Origin: UKL13-3 sp040387195
GTDB taxonomy: Bacteria; Bacteroidota; Bacteroidia; UKL13-3
Length of the DNA stretch: 64,000 nt
Direction: 5' to 3'
NCBI GenBank assembly: GCA_040387195.1
Contig: JAZKEF010000016.1
Span: 47,128 to 111,127 of the forward strand
The notes beneath the pieces were generated by a model. It did no database searches, was not told where the DNA came from, and saw only the letters and a list, made by a program, of their open reading frames with translations. Positions within the stretch are counted from its first letter, which is position 1. Each line of letters starts with the position of its first letter. Shown in pieces: positions 17,734 through 26,598 of the stretch. The translations under genes were made by a program, and so were the position numbers.

Positions 17734-19551
17734 CTAAGCTGTTACTTGCTGTGAAGCATTTTTGTTACGTTTGCGTTCGTTTTCATCTAAATAGATTTTA
17801 CGTAAGCGCAATGATTGAGGAGTGATTTCCACGTACTCGTCACCCTGGATGTACTCCATACACTCTTCCAAACTCATATTGATTTTTGGAGCCATACGTG
17901 CTTTATCATCTGTACCCGAAGCGCGCATATTCGTTAATTTTTTCTCCTTGGTAATGTTCACCACCAAATCATCCCCACGGTTGTTCTCGCCAATAATCAT
18001 CCCCATGTAAATCTCATCTCCTGCTTCAACAAAGAAGCTTCCGCGGTCCTGCAATTTATCGATTGAATATGCAATGGCAGTTCCCTGCTCACCACTGATC
18101 ATAACACCAGCCAAACGGCTAGGGATAACACCTTTCCATGGTTCGAATGCTTTGAAACGGTGTGCCATGATAGCTTCACCTGCAGTTGCAGTTAATACAT
18201 TATTACGCAATCCGATGATGCCGCGTGAAGGAATTTCAAACTCTAAGTGAATCAAGTCACCTTTAGGTTCCATTACCAGCATATCACCTTTGCGTTGACT
18301 TACCAACTCAATTACTTTACCGGAACCTTCCAAAGGAACGTCAACAGTTAAAATCTCGATAGGCTCACATTTTACACCGTCAATTTCTTTAACGATTACT
18401 TGTGGCTGACCTACTTGCATTTCATAGCCTTCGCGTCTCATGGTTTCGATAAGTACCGACAAGTGAAGAATACCACGTCCGAATACCATATATGAATCTG
18501 CTGCGTTTGTTTCTTCAACACGCAATGCAAGATTTTTTTCCAATTCCTTAAACAAACGGTCACGTAAATGGCGTGAGGTTACAAACTTGCCTTCTTTACC
18601 AAAGAAAGGAGAGTTGTTGATGCAGAACAACATGTTCATGGTAGGCTCATCAATATTGATAGGTGTTAACCCTTCCGGATTTTCGAAGTCAGCAATGGTA
18701 TCTCCAATTTCAAAACCTTCAATACCCATAACCGCACAAATATCACCTGCAAAGGCTTCTTCTACTTTCATTTTACCCAAACCTTCAAACGTATACAATT
18801 CCTTGATACGTGATTTTTGGATAGAACCATCGCGTTTCACCAAACTGATGGGTTGACCAACTTTGATGTTACCACGTAAAATACGTCCTACCGCAATACG
18901 ACCGGTAAATGAAGAATAATCCAATGACGTGATTTGCATTTGCAAGTTTCCTACTTCAACATGTGGAGGTGGAATTTGTGCAATAATATCATCTAATAAA
19001 GCGGTAAAGTCGGTAGTTGGAGTTTTCCAATCCGGACCCATCCATCCTTGTTTAGAACTACCATATATTGTATGGAAGTCTAATTGCTCCTCAGTTGCAT
19101 CTAAGTTAAAGAATAAATCAAATACCTGATCGTGGATTTCATCCGGACGACAGTTCGGTTTGTCTACTTTATTGATAACTACAATCGGTTTTTTACCCAA
19201 AGCCAATGCTTTTTGCAATACAAAACGTGTTTGCGGCATTGGACCTTCAAATGCATCAACCAACAGCAATACGCCATCAGCCATGTTCAATACGCGCTCT
19301 ACCTCACCGCCAAAGTCCGCGTGACCAGGGGTATCTATAATATTGATTTTGGTACCTTTATATTGAACAGAAATGTTTTTAGCCAAAATGGTGATACCAC
19401 GTTCACGCTCCAGATCGTTGTTATCCAAGATAAGGTCCCCTGTTGCCTGGTTTTCGCGGAACAGTTGGGTTTGGTGAATAATCTTGTCTACCAACGTGGT
19501 TTTACCGTGGTCAACGTGCGCTATAATAGCAATGTTACGAATGTTTTGCAT
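17734..19551 (-). CDS. typA: Ribosome-associated GTPase TypA/BipA
   Basis: A translational GTPase that binds the 70S ribosome and aids growth under stress and large-subunit assembly. The 605 residues are the usual length. G motifs: AHVDHGKTTL (G1, about 11-20), RGITI (G2), DTPGHADFGGEVER (G3), NKVDKP (G4). EF-Tu-like domain II, EF-G-like domains and a basic TypA C-terminal domain follow. It is monocistronic with its own -7 box and terminator. Confidence 0.97.
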   Translation of the reverse strand: MQNIRNIAIIAHVDHGKTTLVDKIIHQTQLFRENQATGDLILDNNDLERERGITILAKNISVQYKGTKINIIDTPGHADFGGEVERVLNMADGVLLLVDAFEGPMPQTRFVLQKALALGKKPIVVINKVDKPNCRPDEIHDQVFDLFFNLDATEEQLDFHTIYGSSKQGWMGPDWKTPTTDFTALLDDIIAQIPPPHVEVGNLQMQITSLDYSSFTGRIAVGRILRGNIKVGQPISLVKRDGSIQKSRIKELYTFEGLGKMKVEEAFAGDICAVMGIEGFEIGDTIADFENPEGLTPINIDEPTMNMLFCINNSPFFGKEGKFVTSRHLRDRLFKELEKNLALRVEETNAADSYMVFGRGILHLSVLIETMRREGYEMQVGQPQVIVKEIDGVKCEPIEILTVDVPLEGSGKVIELVSQRKGDMLVMEPKGDLIHLEFEIPSRGIIGLRNNVLTATAGEAIMAHRFKAFEPWKGVIPSRLAGVMISGEQGTAIAYSIDKLQDRGSFFVEAGDEIYMGMIIGENNRGDDLVVNITKEKKLTNMRASGTDDKARMAPKINMSLEECMEYIQGDEYVEITPQSLRLRKIYLDENERKRNKNASQQVTA

Positions 19552-19577
19552 TGTGCCTTTTTAGAAAAATTGAGGCG

Positions 19578-19585
19578 CAAATGTA
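19578..19585 (-). promoter_or_regulatory. -7 box of typA
   Basis: TACATTTG on the minus strand matches TAnnTTTG perfectly, 26 bases before the ATG. No clear -33 TTG is seen. Confidence 0.45.
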
Positions 19586-19660
19586 TGAAAAATACTTCAT
19601 AATACTATAAAAGGATGGTTATTAGTTGTTTGTTTTTACTGATTAAAGTCAATTAACGAT

Positions 19661-19700
19661 CCCGGATGCCAGATTCGAGATTCTGAATGTGATCTGACAC
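19661..19700. repeat. Degenerate repeat of the ATGCCAGATTCGAGATTCTG type
   Basis: A short imperfect repeat of AGATTCGAGATTC words in the typA upstream region, resembling the other dispersed non-coding words in this window. Confidence 0.35.
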
Positions 19701-19705
19701 CTAAA

Positions 19706-19736
19706 TTTGGAAATGGGCATATAAAAAGTATTTTTG
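19706..19736 (+). promoter_or_regulatory. Promoter of the 19756 lipoprotein gene
   Basis: TTTG at 19706-19709 and TATTTTTG at 19729-19736 with a 19-base spacer, a perfect match to the phylum consensus. Confidence 0.72.
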
Positions 19737-19755
19737 GGTATAATTTTTTAAAACC

Positions 19756-20580
19756 ATGAAATCAATAAACCCCAAATTGATGATGCTGGCCCTTGTATTG
19801 GCTGTGTCATCCTGCAAGAATCTTTATGTTCAAAAGAATGTGTTTGTTCCGCTTTTAAAAGAAAAGGGTGAATTAAAAGTAGAAGGAACGTTGAGCAGGG
19901 AAGCTGTATCCCTAAATACCGCATATGCTTTCAGTGATAAATTTTCCGCTATGCTGAATGGATTTTCGACCATTGATAACAGCGGACAATACCAAAGGAA
20001 GTACAATTATCAGCTTGAAGGGGCCATTGGATATTACAAAGTATTCAGAGACTCCATTCATTTCGAAAGTCAGTTGGGAGTGAGTAAAGGATGGTTTGAT
20101 AGTAATTATGAACGATCCTCAGCCGATTTTGGGAAGCTCGATATGGATATGGGTATATACACCTACTATATACTTCCATATTACTTATTATTACTTCTGA
20201 ATCCACAAACAGAAATGGTGAATGCAACCGGAAGTTATCAGTCCGCTTTTTTTCAGAACAGTATCAGTATCCTCACCCCTAAATCAAGTACAACATTCAC
20301 AGCAAGGGCGCAGTATATTCAGTTTAATAATTACAGAGAAGAAGGCACATTTAACGGACAGAAGCTTTGGTATTACATTAATATACCACCCAAAATTTTT
20401 GTACAACCTGTTGTTACCAATAAAATTAAACTTTACAATACAATCAATGCGGTTGCGCAATTCGGATATAATATTGCACTATTTGAAGGTCCTAATCACA
20501 AAGATGCATTCCATTGGAACAATGTTTTCTATTCCATCGGAATCGAGGTTGGATTTGATACCAAACGCTGGAAACGATAA
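19756..20580 (+). CDS. Predicted outer-membrane lipoprotein with barrel-like strands
   Basis: A 274-residue product. The signal peptide ends in the lipobox VSSC (Cys near 20). The mature part has amphipathic beta strands with terminal aromatics and ends EVGFDTKRWKR, which resembles small beta-barrel proteins. It ends 2 bases from the convergent permease gene with no terminator between. It has its own promoter. Function not recognised. Confidence 0.75.
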   Translation: MKSINPKLMMLALVLAVSSCKNLYVQKNVFVPLLKEKGELKVEGTLSREAVSLNTAYAFSDKFSAMLNGFSTIDNSGQYQRKYNYQLEGAIGYYKVFRDSIHFESQLGVSKGWFDSNYERSSADFGKLDMDMGIYTYYILPYYLLLLLNPQTEMVNATGSYQSAFFQNSISILTPKSSTTFTARAQYIQFNNYREEGTFNGQKLWYYINIPPKIFVQPVVTNKIKLYNTINAVAQFGYNIALFEGPNHKDAFHWNNVFYSIGIEVGFDTKRWKR

Positions 20581-20582
20581 TA

Positions 20583-22025
20583 TTAATGACCTCCTGCAGC
20601 CATAGTATCTTCATCAATACCTTGTTGCTGCAGGATGGTTTTAACCCGTATGGCGTAAAAGGCAAGATACAGAAAACAAGCTACCCCAACCACATAGCTG
20701 AGTTTGATGCCCAGCAGTGAATCGGAAGCAAGGTAGCCCTGAAATAAACTGATAAAGCCTCCTCCCATAATCATCATAATCAAAAAGCTCGAGCCCTGAT
20801 TGGTATGGCTTCTTAACCCACTGATTGCAAGGGTAAAGATGCAAGGCCACAAGGTACTGCAGAATAAACCAACACTAATGAAAGCAAACACACTGAGCAT
20901 ACCCGTGGTGCACATGCCCACAATAAGCGAAACGATACCCAGTAATGAAAAAAGAAGCAGTTGACGTGCAGGGCGGCCTTTGCTTAGAATATTCCCGGCA
21001 ATCAGTACAAGTATGGCAACACCGTAAATATAGAACGGAGTAATATCATGTCCGGCAATCATATTTACACCCAGAAAAAAAGCGAAGGCAAGATAAGGAG
21101 TCACCAGACGCATTACTGTTTTAATGTCGGGTTGCCATTCAAATGCATCCATCGAAGACGTCCACCGGCCTATCATCAAACTGGCCCAGAATAAAGATAC
21201 AAACGGAGCAAGCTGGTCTGTTGGGGTGTGCAAATACTGGCGCATGTATTCGGGCAGGTTGCTGGCTGTTGATACCTCAACTCCTACGTAAACAAAAATA
21301 GCGATCATGCCCAACACAAGTTGAGGATAAGCAAGTGCACCGGATCGGGAAGCTGCTTTTTCTGCAACAGTTTCTTCGGCAACAATGGTTTGATCGGGAA
21401 TGGAGGAAAACTTGAAGGCAATGGCTACCAATAAAAATGCAGCACCTAAAATAAGGTAGGGTATTTTAACGCTGTCGATGCTGGCCTCTGCTTTATATCC
21501 CTCGGCATAGATGGAACCAAAAATGGCAAAACTGATAAGCAGGGGACCAATAGTTGTTCCTACATTGTTAATGGCTCCGGCCAAACTCAATCGTTGTGAG
21601 CCCTTTTGCGGATGCCCAAGTAAGATAACTAGGGGGTTGGCGACAGTTTGCTGAAGCGAAAAACCGAATCCTACAATGAATAATCCGCTGATCATTAACC
21701 CGAACGAAGCGGTTTCGGCTGCAGGGTAAAATAACAAAGTGCCCAGAGCCGAGATAATCAGTCCCAGGGATAACCCGTTTTTATATCCTATTTTATTGAT
21801 GATGTCTGTTCCCATCAAACGCGAAACCAGGAAGTATAAAATGGAGCCGATGGTATAGGCCACATAAAAGGCAAAGGATACCATTTGTGATTGCCATTGT
21901 TCCAAATTAAGTTTTTCCTTAAAAACAGGAATTAGGATATCATTGGATGCGGCAACAAATCCCCAAAAAAAGAATACGATGAGGACGGAAAATAATTGCG
22001 AGCGCTGTGTGGCAGTTTGACTCAT
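20583..22025 (-). CDS. MFS sugar permease of the FHS (FucP/GluP) family
   Basis: A 480-residue inner-membrane sugar:proton symporter with about 12 hydrophobic segments. The FHS family features are FFFWGFVAASNDILIP in helix 1, GFSLQQTVANPLVILLG in helix 4 and AGAINNVGTTIGPLL in helix 5. An Ala/Glu-rich cytoplasmic loop divides the two halves. The substrate (fucose, glucose or galactose) cannot be decided. No sugar-catabolism genes adjoin it. Confidence 0.9.
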   Translation of the reverse strand: MSQTATQRSQLFSVLIVFFFWGFVAASNDILIPVFKEKLNLEQWQSQMVSFAFYVAYTIGSILYFLVSRLMGTDIINKIGYKNGLSLGLIISALGTLLFYPAAETASFGLMISGLFIVGFGFSLQQTVANPLVILLGHPQKGSQRLSLAGAINNVGTTIGPLLISFAIFGSIYAEGYKAEASIDSVKIPYLILGAAFLLVAIAFKFSSIPDQTIVAEETVAEKAASRSGALAYPQLVLGMIAIFVYVGVEVSTASNLPEYMRQYLHTPTDQLAPFVSLFWASLMIGRWTSSMDAFEWQPDIKTVMRLVTPYLAFAFFLGVNMIAGHDITPFYIYGVAILVLIAGNILSKGRPARQLLLFSLLGIVSLIVGMCTTGMLSVFAFISVGLFCSTLWPCIFTLAISGLRSHTNQGSSFLIMMIMGGGFISLFQGYLASDSLLGIKLSYVVGVACFLYLAFYAIRVKTILQQQGIDEDTMAAGGH

Positions 22026-22044
22026 GGCTGGTTGGTTATGTTTT

Positions 22045-22075
22045 CAAAAGTTGTGTTTTTACTACAGCCTGCAAA
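22045..22075 (-). promoter_or_regulatory. Probable promoter of the FHS permease gene
   Basis: On the minus strand TTTG (22075-22072) and AACTTTTG (22052-22045, 7 of 8 to TAnnTTTG) are 19 bases apart. Confidence 0.5.
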
Positions 22076-22254
22076 ATAGTGTTTACCCACAAACAGGTTG
22101 GGGTGACTATTATATCATCCACCCCGGCTTCCTTTTAAAACCGAATATTGCCAAATATGGAAAAGGAGTGCGTTTTCAATAAATAAACAATAGCTTCGAG
22201 TATCAAAGCATTGCATTGAAAGATGCCGTGAAAATTGACTAATTATACACCACA

Positions 22255-22440
22255 ATGAAACACTCATTATTATTTACCTTGTTGCTCGGCTTTGGGCTTG
22301 TTGCACCCTTAACCTGTGCTAAGCAAAAAGACAAGAAGTCGTCAGCAGAGGAACACAAACAACACAACGGGAAACAACCACAAAAAATGGTATTGTATGC
22401 TCCGGCAGGAACAATTAAGCAGGCACAGGGAAGAGTTTAA
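22255..22440 (+). CDS. Small exported protein or lipoprotein upstream of a LytS kinase
   Basis: A 61-residue product with a hydrophobic signal (MKHSLLFTLLLGFGLVAPL) and Cys at 21, then a short hydrophilic mature part rich in Lys, Gln and His. The Cys context (LTCAKQ) is not a perfect lipobox. It ends 6 bases before the kinase gene, so it is in the same transcript and may be a ligand, lipoprotein partner or small regulator of the kinase. The coupling is seen; the role is inference. Confidence 0.6.
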   Translation: MKHSLLFTLLLGFGLVAPLTCAKQKDKKSSAEEHKQHNGKQPQKMVLYAPAGTIKQAQGRV

Positions 22441-22446
22441 GTCAAC

Positions 22447-23484
22447 ATGAAAACAATCAGAAAGGAAAAGCTATACTGGATTTGCCAGTTGGGAGGATGG
22501 TTATTGTTCACCCTGCTCGAATTATCAACCTATATTGGTATTGATGGTTTGAGCTGGAAGTTATTAACCAATGCAGTAGCTAATTTCCTTCTGGGTATAG
22601 TGTTTACACATCTTTACCGCATGTTCCTGATTCGTTCCGGATGGCTAATGTTGCCACTCTATAAAATCATTCCACGGGGAATATTAGGGGTGGTATTGAT
22701 GTCGACATTATTAACGGTTATCAATATCTGGCTCGATAGGTTTACCTACCCGGTATTGCAAAATGTACCTGTTGATGCCGGTACATTTTTAGGGTACTTC
22801 TTTAACTTAAGTAAGTATGTATTGTTATGGTCCCTTACCTATCATTTGTTTCAGTATTGGGAACGTTCGTTAAAAGCTGAACGTGACCGTTATCAGATAG
22901 AAGCCGTGTTGAAGGAAAATCAATATAATAACCTGAAGACACAGTTGAATCCTCATTTTTTATTTAACTCTTTAAACAGCATTCGCACCCTGGTGGATAT
23001 GGATCCCGTATTGGCCAAAACAGCAATTACCCAGTTATCGGGTTTGCTGCGGAGCTCATTGCATATGGGTAAACACAAAACAGTTTCCCTGCAGGATGAA
23101 TTGCAAACCGTAAGAGATTATTTAGCAATTGAATCCATAAGATTCGATGAGCGGTTAAAAGTGCATTTTGATATTGATGCAGAAGCCGAACAATGCAACG
23201 TGCCGCCTATGATGCTGCAAACGCTCACAGAAAATGCAGTGAAACATGGAATATCTACTATGAAAAATGGGGGAGAAATTGGAATTGAGGCACACCGTTT
23301 TAACGGAACGCTGCAACTTAAAATAACCAATTCAGGCCATTACCAACCCAAAGATGATGAGGATGGAGTTGGCATTGAAAATACCGTGGAACGCCTGAAG
23401 ATTTTGTATGACGAGAAAGCAACCTTTTCTATAAAAAATACAGATTCAAATCAAGTTGTTACCGAAATAAGGATACCCGTATGA
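22447..23484 (+). CDS. LytS-type sensor histidine kinase
   Basis: A 345-residue inner-membrane kinase. Four hydrophobic segments (about 12-30, 42-58, 78-95, 112-135) precede the His_kinase domain with the phosphoacceptor His170 (TQLNPHFLFNSLNSI) and an ATPase domain (LTENAVKHGI). No extracytoplasmic sensor domain is present, so the membrane part itself is the sensor. Its stop overlaps the start of the LytTR regulator by 4 bases. Confidence 0.93.
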   Translation: MKTIRKEKLYWICQLGGWLLFTLLELSTYIGIDGLSWKLLTNAVANFLLGIVFTHLYRMFLIRSGWLMLPLYKIIPRGILGVVLMSTLLTVINIWLDRFTYPVLQNVPVDAGTFLGYFFNLSKYVLLWSLTYHLFQYWERSLKAERDRYQIEAVLKENQYNNLKTQLNPHFLFNSLNSIRTLVDMDPVLAKTAITQLSGLLRSSLHMGKHKTVSLQDELQTVRDYLAIESIRFDERLKVHFDIDAEAEQCNVPPMMLQTLTENAVKHGISTMKNGGEIGIEAHRFNGTLQLKITNSGHYQPKDDEDGVGIENTVERLKILYDEKATFSIKNTDSNQVVTEIRIPV

Positions 23485-24206
23485 CCGCAATTACCGCATT
23501 ATTAGTAGACGATGAAAAATTAGCCCGCGAAGGCTTAAAAACCCTGCTCAAAGAATTTCCGGAAATTGAAATTGTGGGTGAAGCCGCGAATGCAGATGAG
23601 GCGCTCGAAATGATTGACCGGCTAAGACCCCACCTGATGTTTTTGGATATTGAAATGCCGGAAAAAAACGGATTCGATTTGCTGGAGGAATTGATAGAAA
23701 CACCTTGTGTGATTTTTACGACAGCCTACAATGAGTTTGCCATTAAGGCATTTGAAGTAAATGCTCTTGATTATTTATTGAAACCAGTTCAATCGCAGCG
23801 GTTACGGGAAGCTATTACCAAGGTTAAAAAGCAGCTTTCGGATTTAACCCAGGAGAAAGAGCGCCTTAAACTTTCGGAAAACGATCAGGTATTTATCCGC
23901 GATGGAGATAAATGCTGGTTTGTGAAGTTAACAGATATCCGCATGATAGAGTCGGCAGGCAATTATGCTAAAATATTTTTTGACAGCTATCAACCCCTTA
24001 TCCATAAAACGCTCAATGCACTTGACGAACGGTTAAGCACCGGAATATTTTTTAGAGCCAACCGCCAGCAGATTATCAACCTGAGGTATATTGAAAAAAT
24101 AGAGCCCTTTTTTAATGCCGGTTTCCTTATTTATTTAAAAGACGGAACAAAGGTAGAAGTGAGCAGAAGACAATCGGTGAAGTTTAAAGAGATGATGAGC
24201 CTTTAG
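23481..24206 (+). CDS. LytTR-family response regulator
   Basis: A 241-residue regulator: receiver domain with Asp56 (MFLDIEMPEKNG), Lys near 102 (YLLKPVQ) and a C-terminal LytTR DNA-binding domain (about 135-240, with FFRANRQQIINL). It is coupled to the kinase gene by a 4-base overlap (ATGA). Targets are unknown; a bidirectional terminator follows at 24366. Confidence 0.94.
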   Translation: MTAITALLVDDEKLAREGLKTLLKEFPEIEIVGEAANADEALEMIDRLRPHLMFLDIEMPEKNGFDLLEELIETPCVIFTTAYNEFAIKAFEVNALDYLLKPVQSQRLREAITKVKKQLSDLTQEKERLKLSENDQVFIRDGDKCWFVKLTDIRMIESAGNYAKIFFDSYQPLIHKTLNALDERLSTGIFFRANRQQIINLRYIEKIEPFFNAGFLIYLKDGTKVEVSRRQSVKFKEMMSL

Positions 24207-24284
24207 TTTTTTGCAAACGAAGGCACGAATATGAATGAGGGAGAAAGAGTGTGAAAGAAAGTAGGCAATAAAGAAATGAGGAGT

Positions 24285-24316
24285 GCCATTGGCGTTTGGC
24301 TTTTAGCTATTGGCTG
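24285..24316. repeat. Degenerate GCCATTGGC/AGCTATTGGCTG repeat
   Basis: Copies of the word family GCCATTGGC, TTTGGC, AGCTATTGGC in the lytTR-rsfS intergenic region, 3' of the regulator. The remainder of 24207-24446 holds a terminator and a second unit at 24420. Confidence 0.55.
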
Positions 24317-24365
24317 TAATCTATTGTACTCGCGGAGACATCCAAGATAACCCGTAATAACTAAC

Positions 24366-24400
24366 AAAAAATCCCCATTGATTCATCAATGAGGATTTTT
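24366..24400. terminator. Bidirectional terminator between the LytTR gene and rsfS
   Basis: Arms AAAAATCCCCATTGA and TCAATGAGGATTTTT enclose a TTCA loop, with one mismatch or bulge in the stem. A5 and T5 lie at the ends, so it serves both convergent genes. Confidence 0.88.
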
Positions 24401-24419
24401 CTAATATGCATAAGCGAAT

Positions 24420-24446
24420 AGCTAAATGCCAACGGCCAATAGCTGA
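24420..24446. repeat. Degenerate GCCAACGGCCAATAGC repeat at the end of rsfS
   Basis: GCTAAATGCC, AACGGCCAATAGCTG units lie just downstream of the rsfS stop; same word family as 5066 and 24285. Confidence 0.55.
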
Positions 24447-25043
24447 CTATCGTCCTTCAAACGGAACTTCAATGGCATCGCCCCAAAGTTCTTCAACAGC
24501 ATAAAATTCGCGTTTCTCTTGCTGGAATACGTGGGCTACCACATCAAAATAATCAAGCAATACCCATTCGTTGTTTATTTGTCCTTCGCGGTGACGGGGC
24601 CATTCGTTGCTTTGTTTTTCTACTTCTTCTTCAACAGAGTTGGCAATTGCTTCAACCTGTTTATCGGATGCTGCATGACTGATTACAAAAAAATCGGCCG
24701 ATGCACCTTTAACGTTGCGCATATCCAGAATTTTAATGTCTTCCCCTTTTTTCTCGTACATGCCTTGTGCCACCTGCAATGCAAGTTCCAGAGAATTGCT
24801 CGCAGGTTTTGGTGCCGGTTTGCTTGCTTTTGTGGTTTTACGGGTTTTGGCTACAGGTGTTTTTTTATTGGCCAATACATTGGCTTCAGCTTCCTGGTCG
24901 GCAGTACGCTCATTTTTTTTGATACTTGTTTTAGCAGATGCTGTTGAGGTAGTTTTTTTTGCAGCAGTTTTATTGCTCTTAGCCGCACCGGTTTTAGGAG
25001 CCGTTTTTTTAGGAGTTGTTTTCGTTGTTGTAACTTTCATCAT
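24447..25043 (-). CDS. rsfS: Ribosome silencing factor RsfS with long basic N-terminal tail
   Basis: It binds L14 on the 50S subunit and blocks subunit joining when nutrients are scarce. The conserved domain spans about residues 84-195 (QVAQGMYEKKGEDIKILDMR; DFFVISHAASDKQVEAI; EWVLLDYFDVVAHVFQ; WGDAIEV). Before it lies about 80 residues of Lys/Thr/Ala-rich low complexity, which ordinary RsfS (about 105-125 residues) lacks. The start could be either of two adjacent ATG codons at 25043 and 25040. The gene is divergent from birA. Confidence 0.93.
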   Translation of the reverse strand: MMKVTTTKTTPKKTAPKTGAAKSNKTAAKKTTSTASAKTSIKKNERTADQEAEANVLANKKTPVAKTRKTTKASKPAPKPASNSLELALQVAQGMYEKKGEDIKILDMRNVKGASADFFVISHAASDKQVEAIANSVEEEVEKQSNEWPRHREGQINNEWVLLDYFDVVAHVFQQEKREFYAVEELWGDAIEVPFEGR

Positions 25044-25071
25044 GTATGCTTTCTATTTGGTCCAATGGTAC

Positions 25072-25100
25072 TTGTCCTATCGGGCTAAATGGTATATTTG
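25072..25100 (+). promoter_or_regulatory. Promoter of the birA-coaX operon
   Basis: TTG at 25072-25074 and the perfect -7 box TATATTTG at 25093-25100, 18 bases apart. Transcription would start near 25107, which excludes the upstream ATG at 25046 as the birA start. Confidence 0.65.
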
Positions 25101-25117
25101 AGGCAAAAATAGACATT

Positions 25118-25870
25118 TTGAGTCAGAACTCAGCATATTCATTGGGTAATCATATGTTACACCTAGGGGAAGTAACCTCTACAAATGATCTTGCCCGCCA
25201 GCTCCTTGAGGAACAAATAGTGCATCATGGAACATTTATCCGTGCCGATGCTCAAAGCAAAGGTCGCGGGCAGGAGTTGAATATATGGGAGTCGGAGAAG
25301 GGTGCTAACTTGTTATGCTCTCTGATTCTGATTCCCGAAAGTGCCGGGATTGACAGGCATGTACACTTAAACATGAGCATGTGTCTGGCTGTACGAGACA
25401 TGGTGCAGGAATGCTGTCCTACGCATACTGTGAGCATCAAGTGGCCTAATGATGTGTATGTTGACGATCATAAAATTGCGGGAATACTCATTGAGAATAC
25501 GTTGCAGGGTTCACTTATCAGGCATACGGTAGTGGGGATGGGGATCAATATAAAACAGCAGGTGTTCAGGTACGCCAAGGCATGTTCCTTGTTATCGGTT
25601 ACCAATCAGCTGTTTGAAGTGGACGAATGCGAAAAGCTGTTGCTGTGTCATTTAAAATTCAGGTATGATCAATGGGTACACCAACAAGGGGAGGCCTTAT
25701 GGAATGATTACCATGAGTGTTTGTATAAGAAAAATGTGGTATCAACATTTGAAATTGCAGGAAAAATTGTGGAGGGAACAGTGAAGGGAGTGGATGATGC
25801 AGGAAGGTTGCTGCTGATGGTAGGAGCGGAACTCAAGGTGATGAATGTAAAAGAAATAAAATGGCTATGA
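25118..25870 (+). CDS. birA: Biotin-[acetyl-CoA-carboxylase] ligase
   Basis: It attaches biotin to the biotin carrier protein via biotinyl-AMP. The catalytic domain shows GEVTSTNDLA, the biotin loop segment KGRGQELNIWESEKGANLL, SIKWPNDVYVDDHKIAGIL and VGMGINIK. No N-terminal DNA-binding domain is present, so it is a ligase only. The frame is open to an ATG at 25046 but the promoter lies inside that stretch; I prefer TTG at 25118, with ATG at 25154 as the alternative. Its stop overlaps the coaX ATG (ATGA). First gene of an envelope and cofactor operon. Confidence 0.93.
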   Translation: MSQNSAYSLGNHMLHLGEVTSTNDLARQLLEEQIVHHGTFIRADAQSKGRGQELNIWESEKGANLLCSLILIPESAGIDRHVHLNMSMCLAVRDMVQECCPTHTVSIKWPNDVYVDDHKIAGILIENTLQGSLIRHTVVGMGINIKQQVFRYAKACSLLSVTNQLFEVDECEKLLLCHLKFRYDQWVHQQGEALWNDYHECLYKKNVVSTFEIAGKIVEGTVKGVDDAGRLLLMVGAELKVMNVKEIKWL

Positions 25871-26598
25871 AAAAGGGTTTAGTGGTAGATGCCGGAAATA
25901 CACGTTTGAAAGCGGCTGTGTATGAAGAAGGTGTATTGGTATCGGATGTGGTGGTGTTTAGTTATGATAACCATTTACCCTTGCAAACATTGCTTGAAAC
26001 GGAGCATCCCACCCATACACTGTTGAGTTCGGTTACCAATCATCCTGAAGCATTGTTGTATTTGCTCAATAGGTATACGAAGACCATCATTCTTTCAACA
26101 GATGTCCTTTTCCCTTTCAAAAATGAATATGCAACTCCTCAAACATTGGGAATGGACAGGGCAGCCGGAATTGCAGGTGCGTTGCAGTTGTTTCCGGACC
26201 AAAACTGTTTGGTGATTGATGCAGGAACCTGCGTAACATTTGATTTTGTAACCAGTGATAACAGATACCTGGGAGGGGCTATTTCTCCAGGTTTAAACAT
26301 GCGGCTGCAAGCCATGCACACATTTACCCAAAAACTTCCCGAACTCAGGTTTGAAGAACCCTCCAACTATATCGGTGATTCTACCAAAGGTAGTATGTTA
26401 TCGGGAGCTTACTTCGGTTTGCTTGGGGAAATAAATGATACCATTGCGCGTTATGAAGAGCAATTCGGGGAGGTGCAGGTAATACTTTGTGGTGGAGATG
26501 GGGTGCTATTTGATAAACGCACGAAAAAGAGCATATTTGCAGCGCCCGATTTAGTTTTACACGGGTTATATAAAATACTTCAACTCAATGCAACATAA
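25867..26598 (+). CDS. coaX: Type III pantothenate kinase
   Basis: It phosphorylates pantothenate in the first step of CoA synthesis. Motifs: VVDAGNTRLKAAVY (N-terminal phosphate loop, about 6-18), GMDRAAGIAGAL (about 93-105), VIDAGTCVTFDFV (about 117-130) and GGAISPGL (about 137). About 243 residues is normal. The ATG at 25867 overlaps the birA stop; an in-frame ATG at 25861 is possible. It is followed by an outer-membrane gene overlapping by 11 bases. Confidence 0.95.
   Translation: MKKGLVVDAGNTRLKAAVYEEGVLVSDVVVFSYDNHLPLQTLLETEHPTHTLLSSVTNHPEALLYLLNRYTKTIILSTDVLFPFKNEYATPQTLGMDRAAGIAGALQLFPDQNCLVIDAGTCVTFDFVTSDNRYLGGAISPGLNMRLQAMHTFTQKLPELRFEEPSNYIGDSTKGSMLSGAYFGLLGEINDTIARYEEQFGEVQVILCGGDGVLFDKRTKKSIFAAPDLVLHGLYKILQLNAT

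Noticed and set aside
22100..22140. Riboswitch-like GGGGTG/CACCCC hairpin upstream of the small exported gene
   Set aside because: Only six pairs over a long loop, with no known riboswitch core nearby.
25046..25101. Overlap of rsfS and birA regions as a regulatory RNA
   Set aside because: The short divergent space is filled by the birA promoter, and I saw no stable fold.
25046..25117. Extended birA N-terminus starting at ATG 25046
   Set aside because: A promoter (25072-25100) lies inside it, and the residues do not look like the family.
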